A DNA stretch of 64,000 nucleotides from Nocardia asteroides (lineage in GTDB: Bacteria > Actinomycetota > Actinomycetes > Mycobacteriales > Mycobacteriaceae), in assembly GCA_019930625.1 (NCBI GenBank), contig CP082844.1:5890001-5954000 (forward strand), in the 5' to 3' direction. A model generated the notes under the pieces. It worked only from the letters and a program-made list of their open reading frames with translations, was not told the DNA's origin and made no database searches. Of this stretch, positions 11,096-20,270 are shown piece after piece. The translations under genes were made by a program, and so were the position numbers. Position 1 is the first letter of the stretch. Each line of letters begins with the position of its first letter.

Positions 11096-12622
11096 TCATC
11101 CACGCCTGACGGCGGCAGAAGCCGGGACCACCGCACCGCGCCAGGCGTCCAACGCTGTGCCGATCGAGCCCTCGATCGGCTGTGCGGTGTCGAGCACGAG
11201 CGCCTCAGGCCATGGCGTTGCCGCGGCCGCCAACGCGGCCGCGATCGCGGGTGTGGCGTCCGAGTCGCCCTGGGGTCTGGCGCCGATCCGCTCGGCGGCG
11301 AGGGGCCGGGGACAGACGCACCGCAGCGGTACCAGATCACTGCGAGTCTCGTCGGCCAAGGCGGCGGCTCGGGCGCGCTGGTCGGAGTCTGTCCAGCTGG
11401 CGTCGAGAATTACCGAGATTCCGCGCTCGAGCCGCTGCCGAGCCTGGTCCAACATCTGGGTATATACGAGTGCTTTCACGGCAGGCCGATAGACGCCGGC
11501 CCCGAAGATGCCCGCCGCGCCAGTGATGGATCCCGTGGTGCGCAGCTCAGCGCGGACACTATCGCTGGAAATCATGACTGCGCCGGTGGCCGCCGCCAAC
11601 CGGGCTGCCACCGTGGACTTTCCGGTGCCGGGCAGGCCACCCACGAGCACCAGACGGACGGCGCCCTGCTCCAGGTGTTCGACGGCGAGGTCGAGATGCC
11701 GCTCGGCACGCCCGGCCGCTTGCACATCCCCCTGGTCGGCGCGGATATGGTCGGTCTTCGCCCGGACCATCGCCCGGTATGCGATGTAGTGGTGCCGAAG
11801 TGACGGCGGGGGCGAGTCGCCTGCCGCGTGCAAGTAATCTTCGAGAAACGAGTCGGATTCCCCTGGGTGCCCCAAGAATTCGAGGTCCATCGCCAGAAAG
11901 GCGGCGTCATCGACGCCGTCGACATAGCGGAGTTCATCGTCGAAGTCGAGGCAGTCCAGAATTCGGAAGCCGTCCGGCAGGACGAAGATATCCTCGGCTA
12001 GTAGATCGCCGTGACCGTCGACGATGCGGCCGTCGGCAATGCGCTCCGTCAGCAGGGCGTTGCGGCCGTCGATGTAGCGCATGGCCAGATGTTCGGCGCG
12101 AACGAAGAGGTCGGGATCGCTCATCTCGTGCGTATATTGCCGCAGGGGCCGTAGTAGACTGTTCCATCGCCGACGCAACTGCGCAGGTGTACCGGCGCGA
12201 TCGATGTCGGCGCCGCGGCGAGCGCCCGCGTGGAAGCGCGCCAGGGTCTGCGCGAGCGCGGACAGTTCGACGGCTTCGCGAGCCGGGCCGGTGAGCGTGG
12301 TGGACAGTCGTGACGCGTCCGGCATCCGGCGCATCACGATGATCGGTTCGTCGGCGCCGCCTTCCGGGTCTGTCAGATGGGCCAGACCGAGATAGACGTC
12401 GGGTGCGAGGCGCTGATTCAGCTCGAGTTCGCGAGCGCACGCCCGCTCCCGGTTCTCGGGCGTGCCGAAATCGAGGAAGTCGGTGATGACCGGTTTCTTC
12501 GCCTTGTACGCGCGGTCCCCACACAGCACCACCAGCCCGGTATGCGTCTCACGTAATTGCGCGAACGGTTCCTGTGCGTGGGAGGTGCCGGGCACGGTGC
12601 GCAAGGTCGAGACATCGAACAT
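11096..12622 (-). CDS. Rv2004c-like bifunctional kinase/ATPase protein
   Basis: This 508-residue protein has two parts. The N-terminal part resembles aminoglycoside-phosphotransferase-type kinases: a catalytic-loop-like VDGHGDLLAEDI near 225 and an LDCLDFDDELRYVD metal-loop-like segment near 245. The C-terminal part is a P-loop kinase domain with Walker A GGLPGTGKST near 340 and an LDASWTDSDQR segment. The architecture and length match Rv2004c of M. tuberculosis (498 residues), a DosR-regulon protein of unknown substrate. The ATG at 12622 has GGGAG eight bases upstream; an upstream in-frame ATG at 12673 lacks one. Confidence 0.85.
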   Translation of the reverse strand: MFDVSTLRTVPGTSHAQEPFAQLRETHTGLVVLCGDRAYKAKKPVITDFLDFGTPENRERACARELELNQRLAPDVYLGLAHLTDPEGGADEPIIVMRRMPDASRLSTTLTGPAREAVELSALAQTLARFHAGARRGADIDRAGTPAQLRRRWNSLLRPLRQYTHEMSDPDLFVRAEHLAMRYIDGRNALLTERIADGRIVDGHGDLLAEDIFVLPDGFRILDCLDFDDELRYVDGVDDAAFLAMDLEFLGHPGESDSFLEDYLHAAGDSPPPSLRHHYIAYRAMVRAKTDHIRADQGDVQAAGRAERHLDLAVEHLEQGAVRLVLVGGLPGTGKSTVAARLAAATGAVMISSDSVRAELRTTGSITGAAGIFGAGVYRPAVKALVYTQMLDQARQRLERGISVILDASWTDSDQRARAAALADETRSDLVPLRCVCPRPLAAERIGARPQGDSDATPAIAAALAAAATPWPEALVLDTAQPIEGSIGTALDAWRGAVVPASAAVRRG

Positions 12623-12983
12623 GACGGCGCTCCCTCTCGAAGACGAGTCGATCTGCCGGACGATTGGTTCCATCGCGCCAGGCAGGACCTCCCGGCACGA
12701 CCAGTCTCACAGGAAGCACCCGAGATAATCTGGAGGACGAATTCCCCTCTGTCGCGGTACGAATGTCATCGGCGCGCGAGGACTACAGCGTCGCCTGGGG
12801 GCCATCTCCCTGCCGAGCGCTGATGTCGCGGTCCTGCCCGGCCACGCTCGACACCGCCGCGACGAGTTCGAGCTGAGCAAGCATCGAACCGATGTCCGGA
12901 TCGACCCTGCCGGAAAGCGCAACCGACCGGTCCCGCCAGTGACTAGCGACAAACAGTCGCCAGACAGAGACCGGGTGTCGAGG

Positions 12984-13003
12984 GCAGGGACCTTAGTCCC
13001 AGC
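12984..13003. promoter_or_regulatory. DosR box (best match in window)
   Basis: The sequence is GCAGGGACCTTAGTCCCAGC. The 14-bp core GGGACCTTAGTCCC matches the consensus core at 13 of 14 positions. A TACGGC element 23 bp downstream on the plus strand could be the -10 of a pfkB transcript. Confidence 0.8.
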
Positions 13004-13077
13004 GCCTGAGGGGCCGCCGACTCTGCTACGGCCGTGCGCCAGTGGGCAGAGTAATCGGTGCCGGACAGCGATGCGGT

Positions 13078-13185
13078 GTGACGGAGACCGAGGCGTCCGG
13101 TCGTTTCACGGACTTCGTGTGGCGGGACAGCGATCATCTCCACAAGACGACGGGCCAGGGTCCGGAGAACTCGACGCTCGACTAG
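13078..13185 (+). CDS. possible 35-residue protein
   Basis: This GTG-started frame encodes a charged 35-residue peptide (begins MTETEASGRF, ends PENSTLD). It lies 75 bp downstream of the DosR box, the usual distance to a start codon in this island, and upstream of pfkB. Only a weak purine stretch precedes the start, and I recognise no family. It could equally be untranslated leader of pfkB. Confidence 0.2.
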   Translation: MTETEASGRFTDFVWRDSDHLHKTTGQGPENSTLD

Positions 13186-13270
13186 ATCGGCCTGTCGCGA
13201 CATAGGCCCGTCGATGCGCGCGCCCGTCTCCGGCGAGGTCGCTGCGAAAGGACGGAGCGAGGAGGTTCCG

Positions 13271-14257
13271 GTGGGCCGGATCGTGACATTGACGATGAAT
13301 CCCGCGATCGATCTCGCGACTCGGGTCGAGCGAGTCGTACCGACCGACAAGATGCGCTGCGCGAGACCACGCTTCGACCCAGGCGGTGGCGGGATCAATG
13401 TCGCGCGCACGGTGGCCGAGCTGGGCGTCGAGGTGACCGCGGTCTTTCCCACCGGCGGCCCGAGCGGTCGCCTGCTCGAGCAGTTGGTGCGCGATACCGG
13501 AGTGCCGCCGCGGCCGGTGCGGGTAGCCGAATCGACCCGGGAAAGTCTCTCGGTCACCGAAACCATCAGCGGCGAGCAGTACCGATTCGTCTTTCCAGGC
13601 CCGCGGCTCACCGACCCGGAACAGCATCGCTGCCTGGCCGAGGTGGAGCGTGCGGTGCGCCGCGGGAGCTACCTCGTGGCCAGCGGAACTCTGCCACCGG
13701 GTGTGTCCTCGGACTTTTATCAGACCCTCACCGATCTCGCCGGCGAACTCGGTGTGCGTGTGGTGCTGGATACTTCGGGCATCGCGTTGCGCAGTATCCG
13801 CCGCGGCGTCTATCTGATCAAGCCCAGCGTGCGGGAACTCGGCGACTACGTCGGGCATCCGCTGATCGATCGCACGGAACAGTTGTCGCAGGCTCGGCGG
13901 CTCGTCTCCGACGGAATGACCGAGATCGTCCTGCTTTCCCTCGGCGCCGCCGGAGCGCTCATGGTGACTCGTGACCGGCACGAGTGGTTCGCGGCGATCC
14001 CGGCGCGGGTGCGCAGCGGTATCGGTGCAGGCGATGCGATGGTGGGCGGCACCACGGTGGGGCTGACACGGGGATACGAACTCGCCGACGCGGTGCGTCT
14101 GGGTATCGCCGCCGCGACGGCAGCGCTGGCCACGGCGGGTACCGGCCCCGGGCGCTGCGGGCACATCGCGGAGCTGTACCGAGAATCTCTGCTCGACGAC
14201 GGCTCTGGTGGGGAGGCCGATGACCTCGCGCGGCCGACGGCCCCGCCGCTGCGGTAG
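13271..14257 (+). CDS. pfkB: PfkB-family sugar kinase (Rv2029c-like phosphofructokinase)
   Basis: This 328-residue ribokinase-family enzyme would phosphorylate fructose 6-phosphate (or fructose 1-phosphate) in glycolysis. It opens with RIVTLTMNPAIDL, has the substrate-side block RFDPGGGGINVARTV, and ends with the ATP/anion-hole signature SGIGAGDAMVGG, which carries the catalytic Asp. The reading closely follows M. tuberculosis PfkB (Rv2029c, 339 residues) over its whole length. The GTG at 13271 is chosen for GGAGG five bases upstream; an in-frame ATG at 13214 would add 19 residues. In M. tuberculosis this is a DosR-regulon gene. Confidence 0.9.
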   Translation: MGRIVTLTMNPAIDLATRVERVVPTDKMRCARPRFDPGGGGINVARTVAELGVEVTAVFPTGGPSGRLLEQLVRDTGVPPRPVRVAESTRESLSVTETISGEQYRFVFPGPRLTDPEQHRCLAEVERAVRRGSYLVASGTLPPGVSSDFYQTLTDLAGELGVRVVLDTSGIALRSIRRGVYLIKPSVRELGDYVGHPLIDRTEQLSQARRLVSDGMTEIVLLSLGAAGALMVTRDRHEWFAAIPARVRSGIGAGDAMVGGTTVGLTRGYELADAVRLGIAAATAALATAGTGPGRCGHIAELYRESLLDDGSGGEADDLARPTAPPLR

Positions 14258-14452
14258 CCGCCCGACGCGCTCCGAGCCACAGTACGTGGACAGGACAGAG
14301 GTGGACAGATGTCAGCGCGGCCGCCATCCGACGGGTCTGCGGGAAAGTGTGGGACGTTCGACCTCCGCCTTCGAGTCGATGTCCTCCTCCAACGCCCTCC
14401 GCGAAGCCGCACGCTGAGAGTGCAACGACGGCAGCGAGCGAATGGGGAAACC

Positions 14453-15907
14453 GTGCTGGTAAACGAGGACTTGCGACTAGCGGACCGGATCGTACGCGTA
14501 TTCGGTCGGCGTGCCGTGGTGGGCGCCGCGGTCGCCGTGGTGCGTGAGGGTCGAATGGAGTTCGCTGGGCACGGGATGGCCGACCTCGCGGCGAACCGTC
14601 CGGTCACCCAGGACACGATCTTCCGGATCGCGTCCATCACCAAAACATTCACCGCGATCGCGGTGATGCAGCTGTGGGAGCGCGGACTGATCGATCTCGA
14701 TGCCCCGGCGAGCACGTATCTACGCGCTTATCGTCTGGTCCCCGCCGATTCGCGGTTCGGGCCGGTAACGGCGCGCCACCTGCTGACCCACACCTCGGGC
14801 ATCGGTGAGACAGCCCATCCCAGGCGGGTACTGGACCCCGATTTCGGAGAGAGCGTTGCGCCGGGCGAACCCGTACCGCCGCTGAGCCGGTACTACCGGC
14901 GCGGCCTGCGTGTCCACGCCGAACCGGGCAGCCGATGGACCTACACCAACCATGGTTTCGCCACCCTCGGCCAGATCGTCGCCGACGTCACCGGCGTCCC
15001 ATTCGCCGATTATCTGCGCGAGCGGCTCTTCTTGCCGCTGGGCATGCTCGACACGAGTCTCACTCCGCCCGCAGCCGCGGCGCGGCGGGCGGTCGGATAC
15101 CGACTGCGCGCGCACGGGCCGCAAGAGATCACCCATCGCGAGATGATCACCGCCGCGGCGTCCTCGGCCTACTCCACTCCGCGCGATATCGGCCGCTATA
15201 TCGCCGCACTGCTCGGCGGCGGTGGCAACGAATACGGATCCGTGATCGAATCCGCGACGCTGGCGATGATGTTCGCACCGCAGTACCAGCCCGATCCCCG
15301 GGTGCCGGGAATGGGCCTCGGATTCTTCCGCGGTCAAGCCGGAAACCATCGGGTGATCGAGCATCAGGGCATCCTGCCCGGTTTCAACTCCCAGATCTGG
15401 CTCGCCCCCGACGACGGACAGGCCGTCCTGGCCTTCGTCACCGGCGGTCATCGCGCCATGCTCTGGCTTCCGGCCGAATCCTCCGCCCTACTGCACGAGA
15501 TCCTGGGTGTCGCGCAACCGGCGATCCGCGACGACGTCGCGCACCGACCGGAAATCTGGTCCGAGATCTGCGGCTTCTATCCACTGCCCGGAGCGCTCAC
15601 CGATGTCCGCGCCCGATCGATGGTAGGAGCAGGCGCCGAAGTACGGATCAGCGGTGGCCGACCGGTGCTGCGGGTGCTGACCCCGATTCCCGCCCTGGTG
15701 CGCGGACTGCCTCTGCACCCCGACGATCCCGACGATCCCTTGGCCTTCCGCATCGATATGGGTCGGTGGGGCCTAGGCACCGGCAGAATTCTGTTCAGTC
15801 GAGAGTCCGGCACGGGGGCGATGAGGATGCACTTCGACCTGCATCCCATGACGCTGCGAAAGTCGAGAACCTTGCCGGCCCGGCGGGCGGAAAGGATGCC
15901 CAGATGA
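14453..15907 (+). CDS. beta-lactamase-fold serine hydrolase
   Basis: This protein of about 484 residues belongs to the class C beta-lactamase/esterase family. The catalytic SxxK is seen as ASITKTFT about 62 residues in, the YxN element as [10 protein letters not shown], and the third motif position as HQGILPG. A C-terminal beta domain of about 120 residues follows. I see no clear signal peptide, so it may act in the cytoplasm or be exported another way. The GTG at 14453 with GGGG upstream is the likely start; an ATG at 14309 is possible. Its stop overlaps the ABC ATPase ATG, coupling it to the exporter. Confidence 0.8.
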   Translation: MLVNEDLRLADRIVRVFGRRAVVGAAVAVVREGRMEFAGHGMADLAANRPVTQDTIFRIASITKTFTAIAVMQLWERGLIDLDAPASTYLRAYRLVPADSRFGPVTARHLLTHTSGIGETAHPRRVLDPDFGESVAPGEPVPPLSRYYRRGLRVHAEPGSRWTYTNHGFATLGQIVADVTGVPFADYLRERLFLPLGMLDTSLTPPAAAARRAVGYRLRAHGPQEITHREMITAAASSAYSTPRDIGRYIAALLGGGGNEYGSVIESATLAMMFAPQYQPDPRVPGMGLGFFRGQAGNHRVIEHQGILPGFNSQIWLAPDDGQAVLAFVTGGHRAMLWLPAESSALLHEILGVAQPAIRDDVAHRPEIWSEICGFYPLPGALTDVRARSMVGAGAEVRISGGRPVLRVLTPIPALVRGLPLHPDDPDDPLAFRIDMGRWGLGTGRILFSRESGTGAMRMHFDLHPMTLRKSRTLPARRAERMPR

Positions 15908-16818
15908 CCGAGCCCGCGATTACGATCGCCGGCCTGACGAAATCGTTCGGTCCCGCGAAAGCGCTCGATGGACTGGATCTGACCGTAGGCACCGGTGAGA
16001 TCCATGGGTTCCTGGGTCCGAACGGCTCGGGTAAGACGACGACGATTCGGATTCTGCTGGGACTGCTGCGTGCGGATTCCGGGACGGTGCGCATGCTCGG
16101 CGGTGATCCGTGGTCGGACGCAGTCGCACTGCACGCGCGATTGGCCTATGTGCCCGGTGAGGTCCTCCTCTGGCCCGGAATCACCGGCGGCGAGGTCATC
16201 GACTTGATGGGCCGTCTGCGCGGCGGGATCGACCGGCGCCGCCGCGCCGAATTGCTGGAGCGATTCGATCTCGATCCACACCAGAAGGCCCGTGCTTACT
16301 CGAAGGGCAACCGGCAGAAGGTCGCGCTCGTCGCGGCGTTGGCCTCGGACGCGGAGCTGCTGTTGCTCGACGAGCCGACCGTTGGCCTCGACCCCCTGAA
16401 AGAAGCCGAATTCCAGCGCTGCGTCGCGGAATGGAAGCACGAGGGCAGGACCGTCCTGCTGTCGAGTCACATTCTGGCCGAGGTGGAGGCACTGTGCGAT
16501 CGGGTGAGCATCATCCGGTGCGGGCGCACCGTGGAAAGCGGCACCTTAGCCGAGCTGCGGCATCTGACCCGCACCACGATCACCGTCGAAACCATCCGGC
16601 CGCTGGCGGGGCTGGACGCGGTGGCGGGAGTGCACGACCTCGTCCGCGACGGCACTCGGGCCAGGTTCGATGTCGACACCGCCCACCTCGACGCCGTGAC
16701 GCGCGTACTCGCTGATCTCGGCGTGCGCAGCCTCACCAGCACGCCACCCACACTCGAAGACATCTTCCTTCGGCACTACGGCGCCGCATCGGCCCCTTCA
16801 GGGGAGCAGAACCGGTGA
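15904..16818 (+). CDS. ABC exporter ATP-binding protein
   Basis: This 304-residue nucleotide-binding subunit of an ABC-2-type exporter has Walker [10 protein letters not shown] near 41 and Walker [13 protein letters not shown] near 155. The signature loop is degenerate (YSKGNRQK in place of LSGGQ), as in many DrrA/CcmA-like proteins. A C-terminal regulatory domain of about 80 residues ends with [14 protein letters not shown]. It overlaps both neighbours by ATGA/GTGA junctions, so hydrolase, ATPase and permease form one translationally coupled operon. The substrate is unknown; antibiotic or lipid efflux is typical for the family. Confidence 0.92.
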   Translation: MTEPAITIAGLTKSFGPAKALDGLDLTVGTGEIHGFLGPNGSGKTTTIRILLGLLRADSGTVRMLGGDPWSDAVALHARLAYVPGEVLLWPGITGGEVIDLMGRLRGGIDRRRRAELLERFDLDPHQKARAYSKGNRQKVALVAALASDAELLLLDEPTVGLDPLKEAEFQRCVAEWKHEGRTVLLSSHILAEVEALCDRVSIIRCGRTVESGTLAELRHLTRTTITVETIRPLAGLDAVAGVHDLVRDGTRARFDVDTAHLDAVTRVLADLGVRSLTSTPPTLEDIFLRHYGAASAPSGEQNR

Positions 16819-18434
16819 GCACCGCCTTGATTTCGCGGCCGACGCTGCGGCAAGATTTCTCCGGGGCGGGCACGCTGCTGCGCTTCGCGCTGCGACGCGA
16901 GCGGTTCTCGCTGCCGTGCTGGCTGTTCGGCGCCGCCGCGCTGCTGGCGTTCCAGTCGGTCGGTAGTCAACGCTTCTACGACACGCCGCAGAAGCTCGCG
17001 CAGCTGCGCGAGACGATGAGTGCCAGTGCGGCCGCCGTCGCCATGGGAGGGCCGACGCAATTGCTGACGACCATCGGCGGCGAGATCGTTTTCGAGATAC
17101 TCGCGTACCTGGCGGTCGTGGTCGCGTTGATGAATATGTTTCTGGTCGGCAGGCACACTCGCTCGGACGAGGAGACCGGGCGCGCGGAACTGCTCCGCTC
17201 GGCGCGGGTAGGGCGCCGGGCACCCACCGTCGCCGCGCTGACACTGGCGGGGCTGGCCGATACCGCCGTCGTGCTGGTGCTTTTCGTCGCCGCGGTCGGT
17301 ACCGGGCTGCCGACGGGTGGCTCCCTGCTGCTGGGAGCAGTCACCGGGGGCGTGGGTGTCACGTTCGCCGCCGTCACCGCGGTCGCCGCGCAGATCTTCG
17401 AGAATCCGCGCAGCGTCTACGGGGCGGTCGGGCTTGCTCTGGCGGCCGCCTATGTAGCGCGCGCGATCGGCGATGTGGGCAACGGAGCCGCCTCCTGGGC
17501 ATCGCCCATCGGATGGGCCCAGCGCAGCTACCCGTACGCCGGCGACCACTGGTGGACGGTGCTGCTGTTCGCCGCCGCCACCTTCGCTCTGACCGCTTCG
17601 GCCTTCGCTCTGCTGGATCGACGCGACTTCGGCGCCGGACTGCTCCCCTACGGCACGGGGCGCGCGACCGCGTCCTGGGCGCTGGGCTCGCCGCTCGGCC
17701 TTGCCTGGCGGTTGCAGCGCGGTTCGCTGGCCGGGTGGGCCGTGGCCGTTTTCGCGTTAGGCGCCGCGTACGGCTCGTTCGCCGACAGTATCGCGGATTA
17801 TCTCGACGACAATCCCGAGATCGCCGCCTACCTTCCCGGCGGCGCGGCCGACGCGGTGAACTCGTATCTGTCCCTGACGGTGTCGATCGTCGCGCTGCTC
17901 ACCGCCGCGTTCGGCGTCGCCAGTGTGCTGCGCGCGCGTGGGGAGGAAACCGCGGGACGCGCCGAGCCGCTGCTGGCGGCTCCGGTCAGCCGGTATCGCT
18001 GGCTGGCGAGCCATCTCGCCATCGCTGTGGGGGGCGGCGCGTTCGTGCTGACTGTCGGTGGTTTCGGCATCGGTCTGGCGTACGGGTTGACGATCTCCGA
18101 TTCAGGACAGGCACTGCGTATGACCGGTGTGGCGCTGGTGTATCTACCGGCGGTCTGGTCGGTGATCGCGGTTGCGGTGCTCGGCCTCGGCTGGGCTCCG
18201 AGAGCGGCTGTAGCGGTGGCGTGGGCCGCCTTCGCCTACTGCGCCGTGGCGCTGCTCTTCGCGGCCGCATTCGATCTGCCCGACTGGTTCGACGACGCCT
18301 CGCCGTTCACCCACATTCCGAAGGTGCCGCTGCATACCGTCACCGCCACGCCCATACTCGTGATCATCCTGACCGCACTGGCCGGGCTGATACTCGCTGC
18401 CGCCGGTTTTCGCCGCCGCGACGTCGGGTATTGA
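16815..18434 (+). CDS. ABC exporter permease, fused-type
   Basis: This 539-residue integral membrane protein has about 12 hydrophobic segments, the usual layout of two tandem ABC-2 permease halves in one chain. The halves are at about 20-260 and 290-539, with repeated motifs [15 protein letters not shown] in each ([14 protein letters not shown] and [14 protein letters not shown]). It pairs with the preceding ATPase, its GTG overlapping the ATPase stop. Actinobacterial homologues are annotated as polyketide-antibiotic exporters, but nothing here identifies a cargo. Confidence 0.9.
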   Translation: MSTALISRPTLRQDFSGAGTLLRFALRRERFSLPCWLFGAAALLAFQSVGSQRFYDTPQKLAQLRETMSASAAAVAMGGPTQLLTTIGGEIVFEILAYLAVVVALMNMFLVGRHTRSDEETGRAELLRSARVGRRAPTVAALTLAGLADTAVVLVLFVAAVGTGLPTGGSLLLGAVTGGVGVTFAAVTAVAAQIFENPRSVYGAVGLALAAAYVARAIGDVGNGAASWASPIGWAQRSYPYAGDHWWTVLLFAAATFALTASAFALLDRRDFGAGLLPYGTGRATASWALGSPLGLAWRLQRGSLAGWAVAVFALGAAYGSFADSIADYLDDNPEIAAYLPGGAADAVNSYLSLTVSIVALLTAAFGVASVLRARGEETAGRAEPLLAAPVSRYRWLASHLAIAVGGGAFVLTVGGFGIGLAYGLTISDSGQALRMTGVALVYLPAVWSVIAVAVLGLGWAPRAAVAVAWAAFAYCAVALLFAAAFDLPDWFDDASPFTHIPKVPLHTVTATPILVIILTALAGLILAAAGFRRRDVGY

Positions 18435-18608
18435 CCAGGACTCCGTCCACTGGCGAACACGTTGTCGCTCGTCGCGCGAGTACTCGGCGAGGCCCGAAGC
18501 GGAATGAGGACTGCCGATGATTCGGGCGTCTGCCTGGTTGGTCGGTGGGCGATCAGCCGTAGCACCACGCCATGCCGGAGGCGCGCGGTGCAGGCGGGGC
18601 GACGAGAA

Positions 18609-19273
18609 TCAATTACCGATTCGCCCGGCTAGTCGTGCTCGGCCAGGGCCGGCTAGTTCGTCGGTGATGCCGCGGCGACCGGCCATTGTCATCAACAGCG
18701 CTTCACCGGTACCGGAGACCAGTGTTCCTTTCCCGGTGGACCAGTCGAGGTCGGTGGCCTCCAGTCGTAGCCCGCGGATGCGCCACGGAACGCCGAGGCG
18801 GGGGTTGGTGCGTATCGCTGTCAGTACCCGGTGCAGGCGCTGCGGTGGGATTTGGCGGGGATGCCGAGTCCGCGGCGGATGTCCTGGTGGTGGATGGTGC
18901 CGTCGACGAGTCCGATCATGCCTCCGAAACCGGCGGTCAGCCCTCGTGGCCGCAGGCGTGTGGTGAACAGTTCGAGCAGCTGATCGGGCGTGTGGGAGGC
19001 GAATTCGTCGACGCCGACCTGGTTGGCCCACAGCAGTCGGCCCTTGACGAACCGCCTGACCAGCCCGGCGGTGCTGAGGTCGTCGTAGCTGATCATGTGG
19101 GCGACCACGTCCTTGACCTGCCACCGCTCACACAGCGTCGGCATCTGCCACTGCTGCGGGGTCAACCCGGTCAGCAGCGCCGCGAGATCCCTGCGTTCGG
19201 CCTCGGCCATATCCATATCGTTCATCTCGGCCTGCCTGCCCTCGGGTCGGTCGTACCGGGTGCGGCCGGTCAT
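18609..19273 (-). pseudogene. DinB/maleylpyruvate-isomerase-like protein, frameshifted
   Basis: The N-terminal part reads as a mycothiol-dependent maleylpyruvate isomerase/DinB-like protein (AEAERRDLAALLTGLTP, then a metal-site VVAHMISYD). Its frame breaks after HHQDIRRGLGIP. The expected continuation (RQIPPQRLHRVLTAIRTNPRL onward, to a stop at 18609) is in another frame, as if one C had been lost from the run at 18857-18860. The ATG at 19273 overlaps the SRPBCC stop; an ATG at 19225 is an alternative. The cause may be genuine inactivation or a base-calling error in the homopolymer. Confidence 0.65.
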
Positions 19274-19755
19274 GCTCGCGCACCGGCGATGTCGGCGAAC
19301 CGCGCGAGCACCGTGCTCCAACCACCGCCGCGTTCGACGATGGTGTCGCGCATGGCCTTACCTTCGATGAGCCGGTCCAGGTGGCGGTGTTCGAGGGTGA
19401 GCGCGGTCTGCTCCGGTGATTCGGCGGTGAAGCGGAACTCGATCTCGCTGGCGCGAGCGGGGTCCGGGTCGTATTGCCAATGGCCGTTGATCTGCCAGGT
19501 CACCACGATCCGGTGCGGCGGTTCCCATACCAGCACGCGCCCCCAATCGCATTCCGAACCGTCCACCCCGCGTTCGAACCAACGCCCGCCCACCCGGGGT
19601 TCGAGGATCGCCTCGGCCATGTCGGCTTCCCCGATGTGATAGGCCGTCGGCCACCAGTCGCCGAACGACTCGGTGAAGAAGGCGAACGCCTTCTCCAGCG
19701 GCAAGCGCACGTTCGCCGTGCCGTGCAGCGCGGCGAAGGGCATGGGTGTGGTCAT
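19270..19755 (-). CDS. SRPBCC (AHSA1-type) domain protein
   Basis: This 161-residue protein of the START/AHSA1 fold begins with the usual LHGTANVRLPLEKAFAFFTE and carries the GGRWFERGVDGSECDWGRVLVWEPPHRIVVTW core. Such proteins bind hydrophobic ligands in a closed cavity and are typically encoded beside an ArsR-family regulator, as here. It overlaps the upstream regulator gene by ATGA and the downstream DinB-like gene by ATGA. The ligand is unknown. Confidence 0.88.
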   Translation of the reverse strand: MTTPMPFAALHGTANVRLPLEKAFAFFTESFGDWWPTAYHIGEADMAEAILEPRVGGRWFERGVDGSECDWGRVLVWEPPHRIVVTWQINGHWQYDPDPARASEIEFRFTAESPEQTALTLEHRHLDRLIEGKAMRDTIVERGGGWSTVLARFADIAGARA

Positions 19756-20090
19756 CGAGGAGGCTCCTGTTCGGTGGTGTCTGTGGCCGCTGCGTCGGCG
19801 GCTTTTTGGAAAGCGGCCAGTGACTCGTCCCAGATCCGCTGGAAATACGCCTGGATTCCGGCCAGGCCGTCGGGGTTGATCCGGTAGATCCGCCGGGTCC
19901 CCTCCGCCCTGGCCACGACCAGGCCGCCGTCGCGCAGCACCCGCAGATGCTGCGAGACCGCCTGGCGGGTGATCGGCAACGACTCGGCCAGCTCACCCAC
20001 CGACGCCGGGTGCCGTGCTACCCGCTCGAAGATCTCTCGCCGCATCGGGTCACCCAGAATCCCCAGGTCCACATCTCTGAAAGAGTTCAC
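19752..20090 (-). CDS. ArsR-family transcriptional regulator
   Basis: This 112-residue winged-helix repressor has the recognition region LPITRQAVSQHLRVLRDGGLV and the wing RAEGTRRIYRI. It has no cysteine, so it is not a classical metal sensor, and it fits the ArsR/SRPBCC regulatory pair class. Translation starts at GTG 20090 with no obvious ribosome-binding site. Symmetric sequence immediately upstream (20083-20110) is a likely autoregulatory operator. Confidence 0.88.
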   Translation of the reverse strand: MNSFRDVDLGILGDPMRREIFERVARHPASVGELAESLPITRQAVSQHLRVLRDGGLVVARAEGTRRIYRINPDGLAGIQAYFQRIWDESLAAFQKAADAAATDTTEQEPPR

Positions 20091-20110
20091 TTTCGTAAGT
20101 GTGCACTTTC
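20083..20110. promoter_or_regulatory. candidate ArsR operator
   Basis: The element AAGTGTGCACTT is an inverted repeat (AAGTG/CACTT with a 2-bp centre) lying 7-18 bp upstream of the regulator GTG. A second imperfect repeat, AGAGTTCACTTT, adjoins it. Position and symmetry fit autorepression. Confidence 0.45.
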
Positions 20111-20270
20111 ATATACTGGTGCGCAAGCCTTCGCGGCGGCGATGACGCCCATCAGCGATCCGACCTCGTGCGGATGCGGTCGATCCGACGGTATCGACGT
20201 GGCAGTGTCGGTGGTGGGTCGGCCGGTGATCACATGTGGCGTTTCGGCGCTGCCCACGCTGGTTGCCGTT

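Larger units (their letters stand above)
12623..13270. other. divergent regulatory region with a strong DosR box
   Basis: This 650-bp region lies between the divergent Rv2004c-like and pfkB genes. It contains the best DosR site of the window (12984-13003) and a possible 35-codon reading frame at 13078-13185. Nothing else is convincing. Confidence 0.5.

Noticed and set aside
12776..12795. Possible DosR half-site with GGACTACAG, upstream of the Rv2004c-like gene
   Set aside because: The right half does not match (CGTCG in place of GTCCC), and the distance to a TACCGC element is 16 bp, not about 20, so it does not fit the pattern of the other promoters.
13106..14164. Long minus-strand open frame opposite pfkB
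   Set aside because: It is the antisense shadow of a gene with clear PfkB motifs, favoured by high GC at third codon positions.
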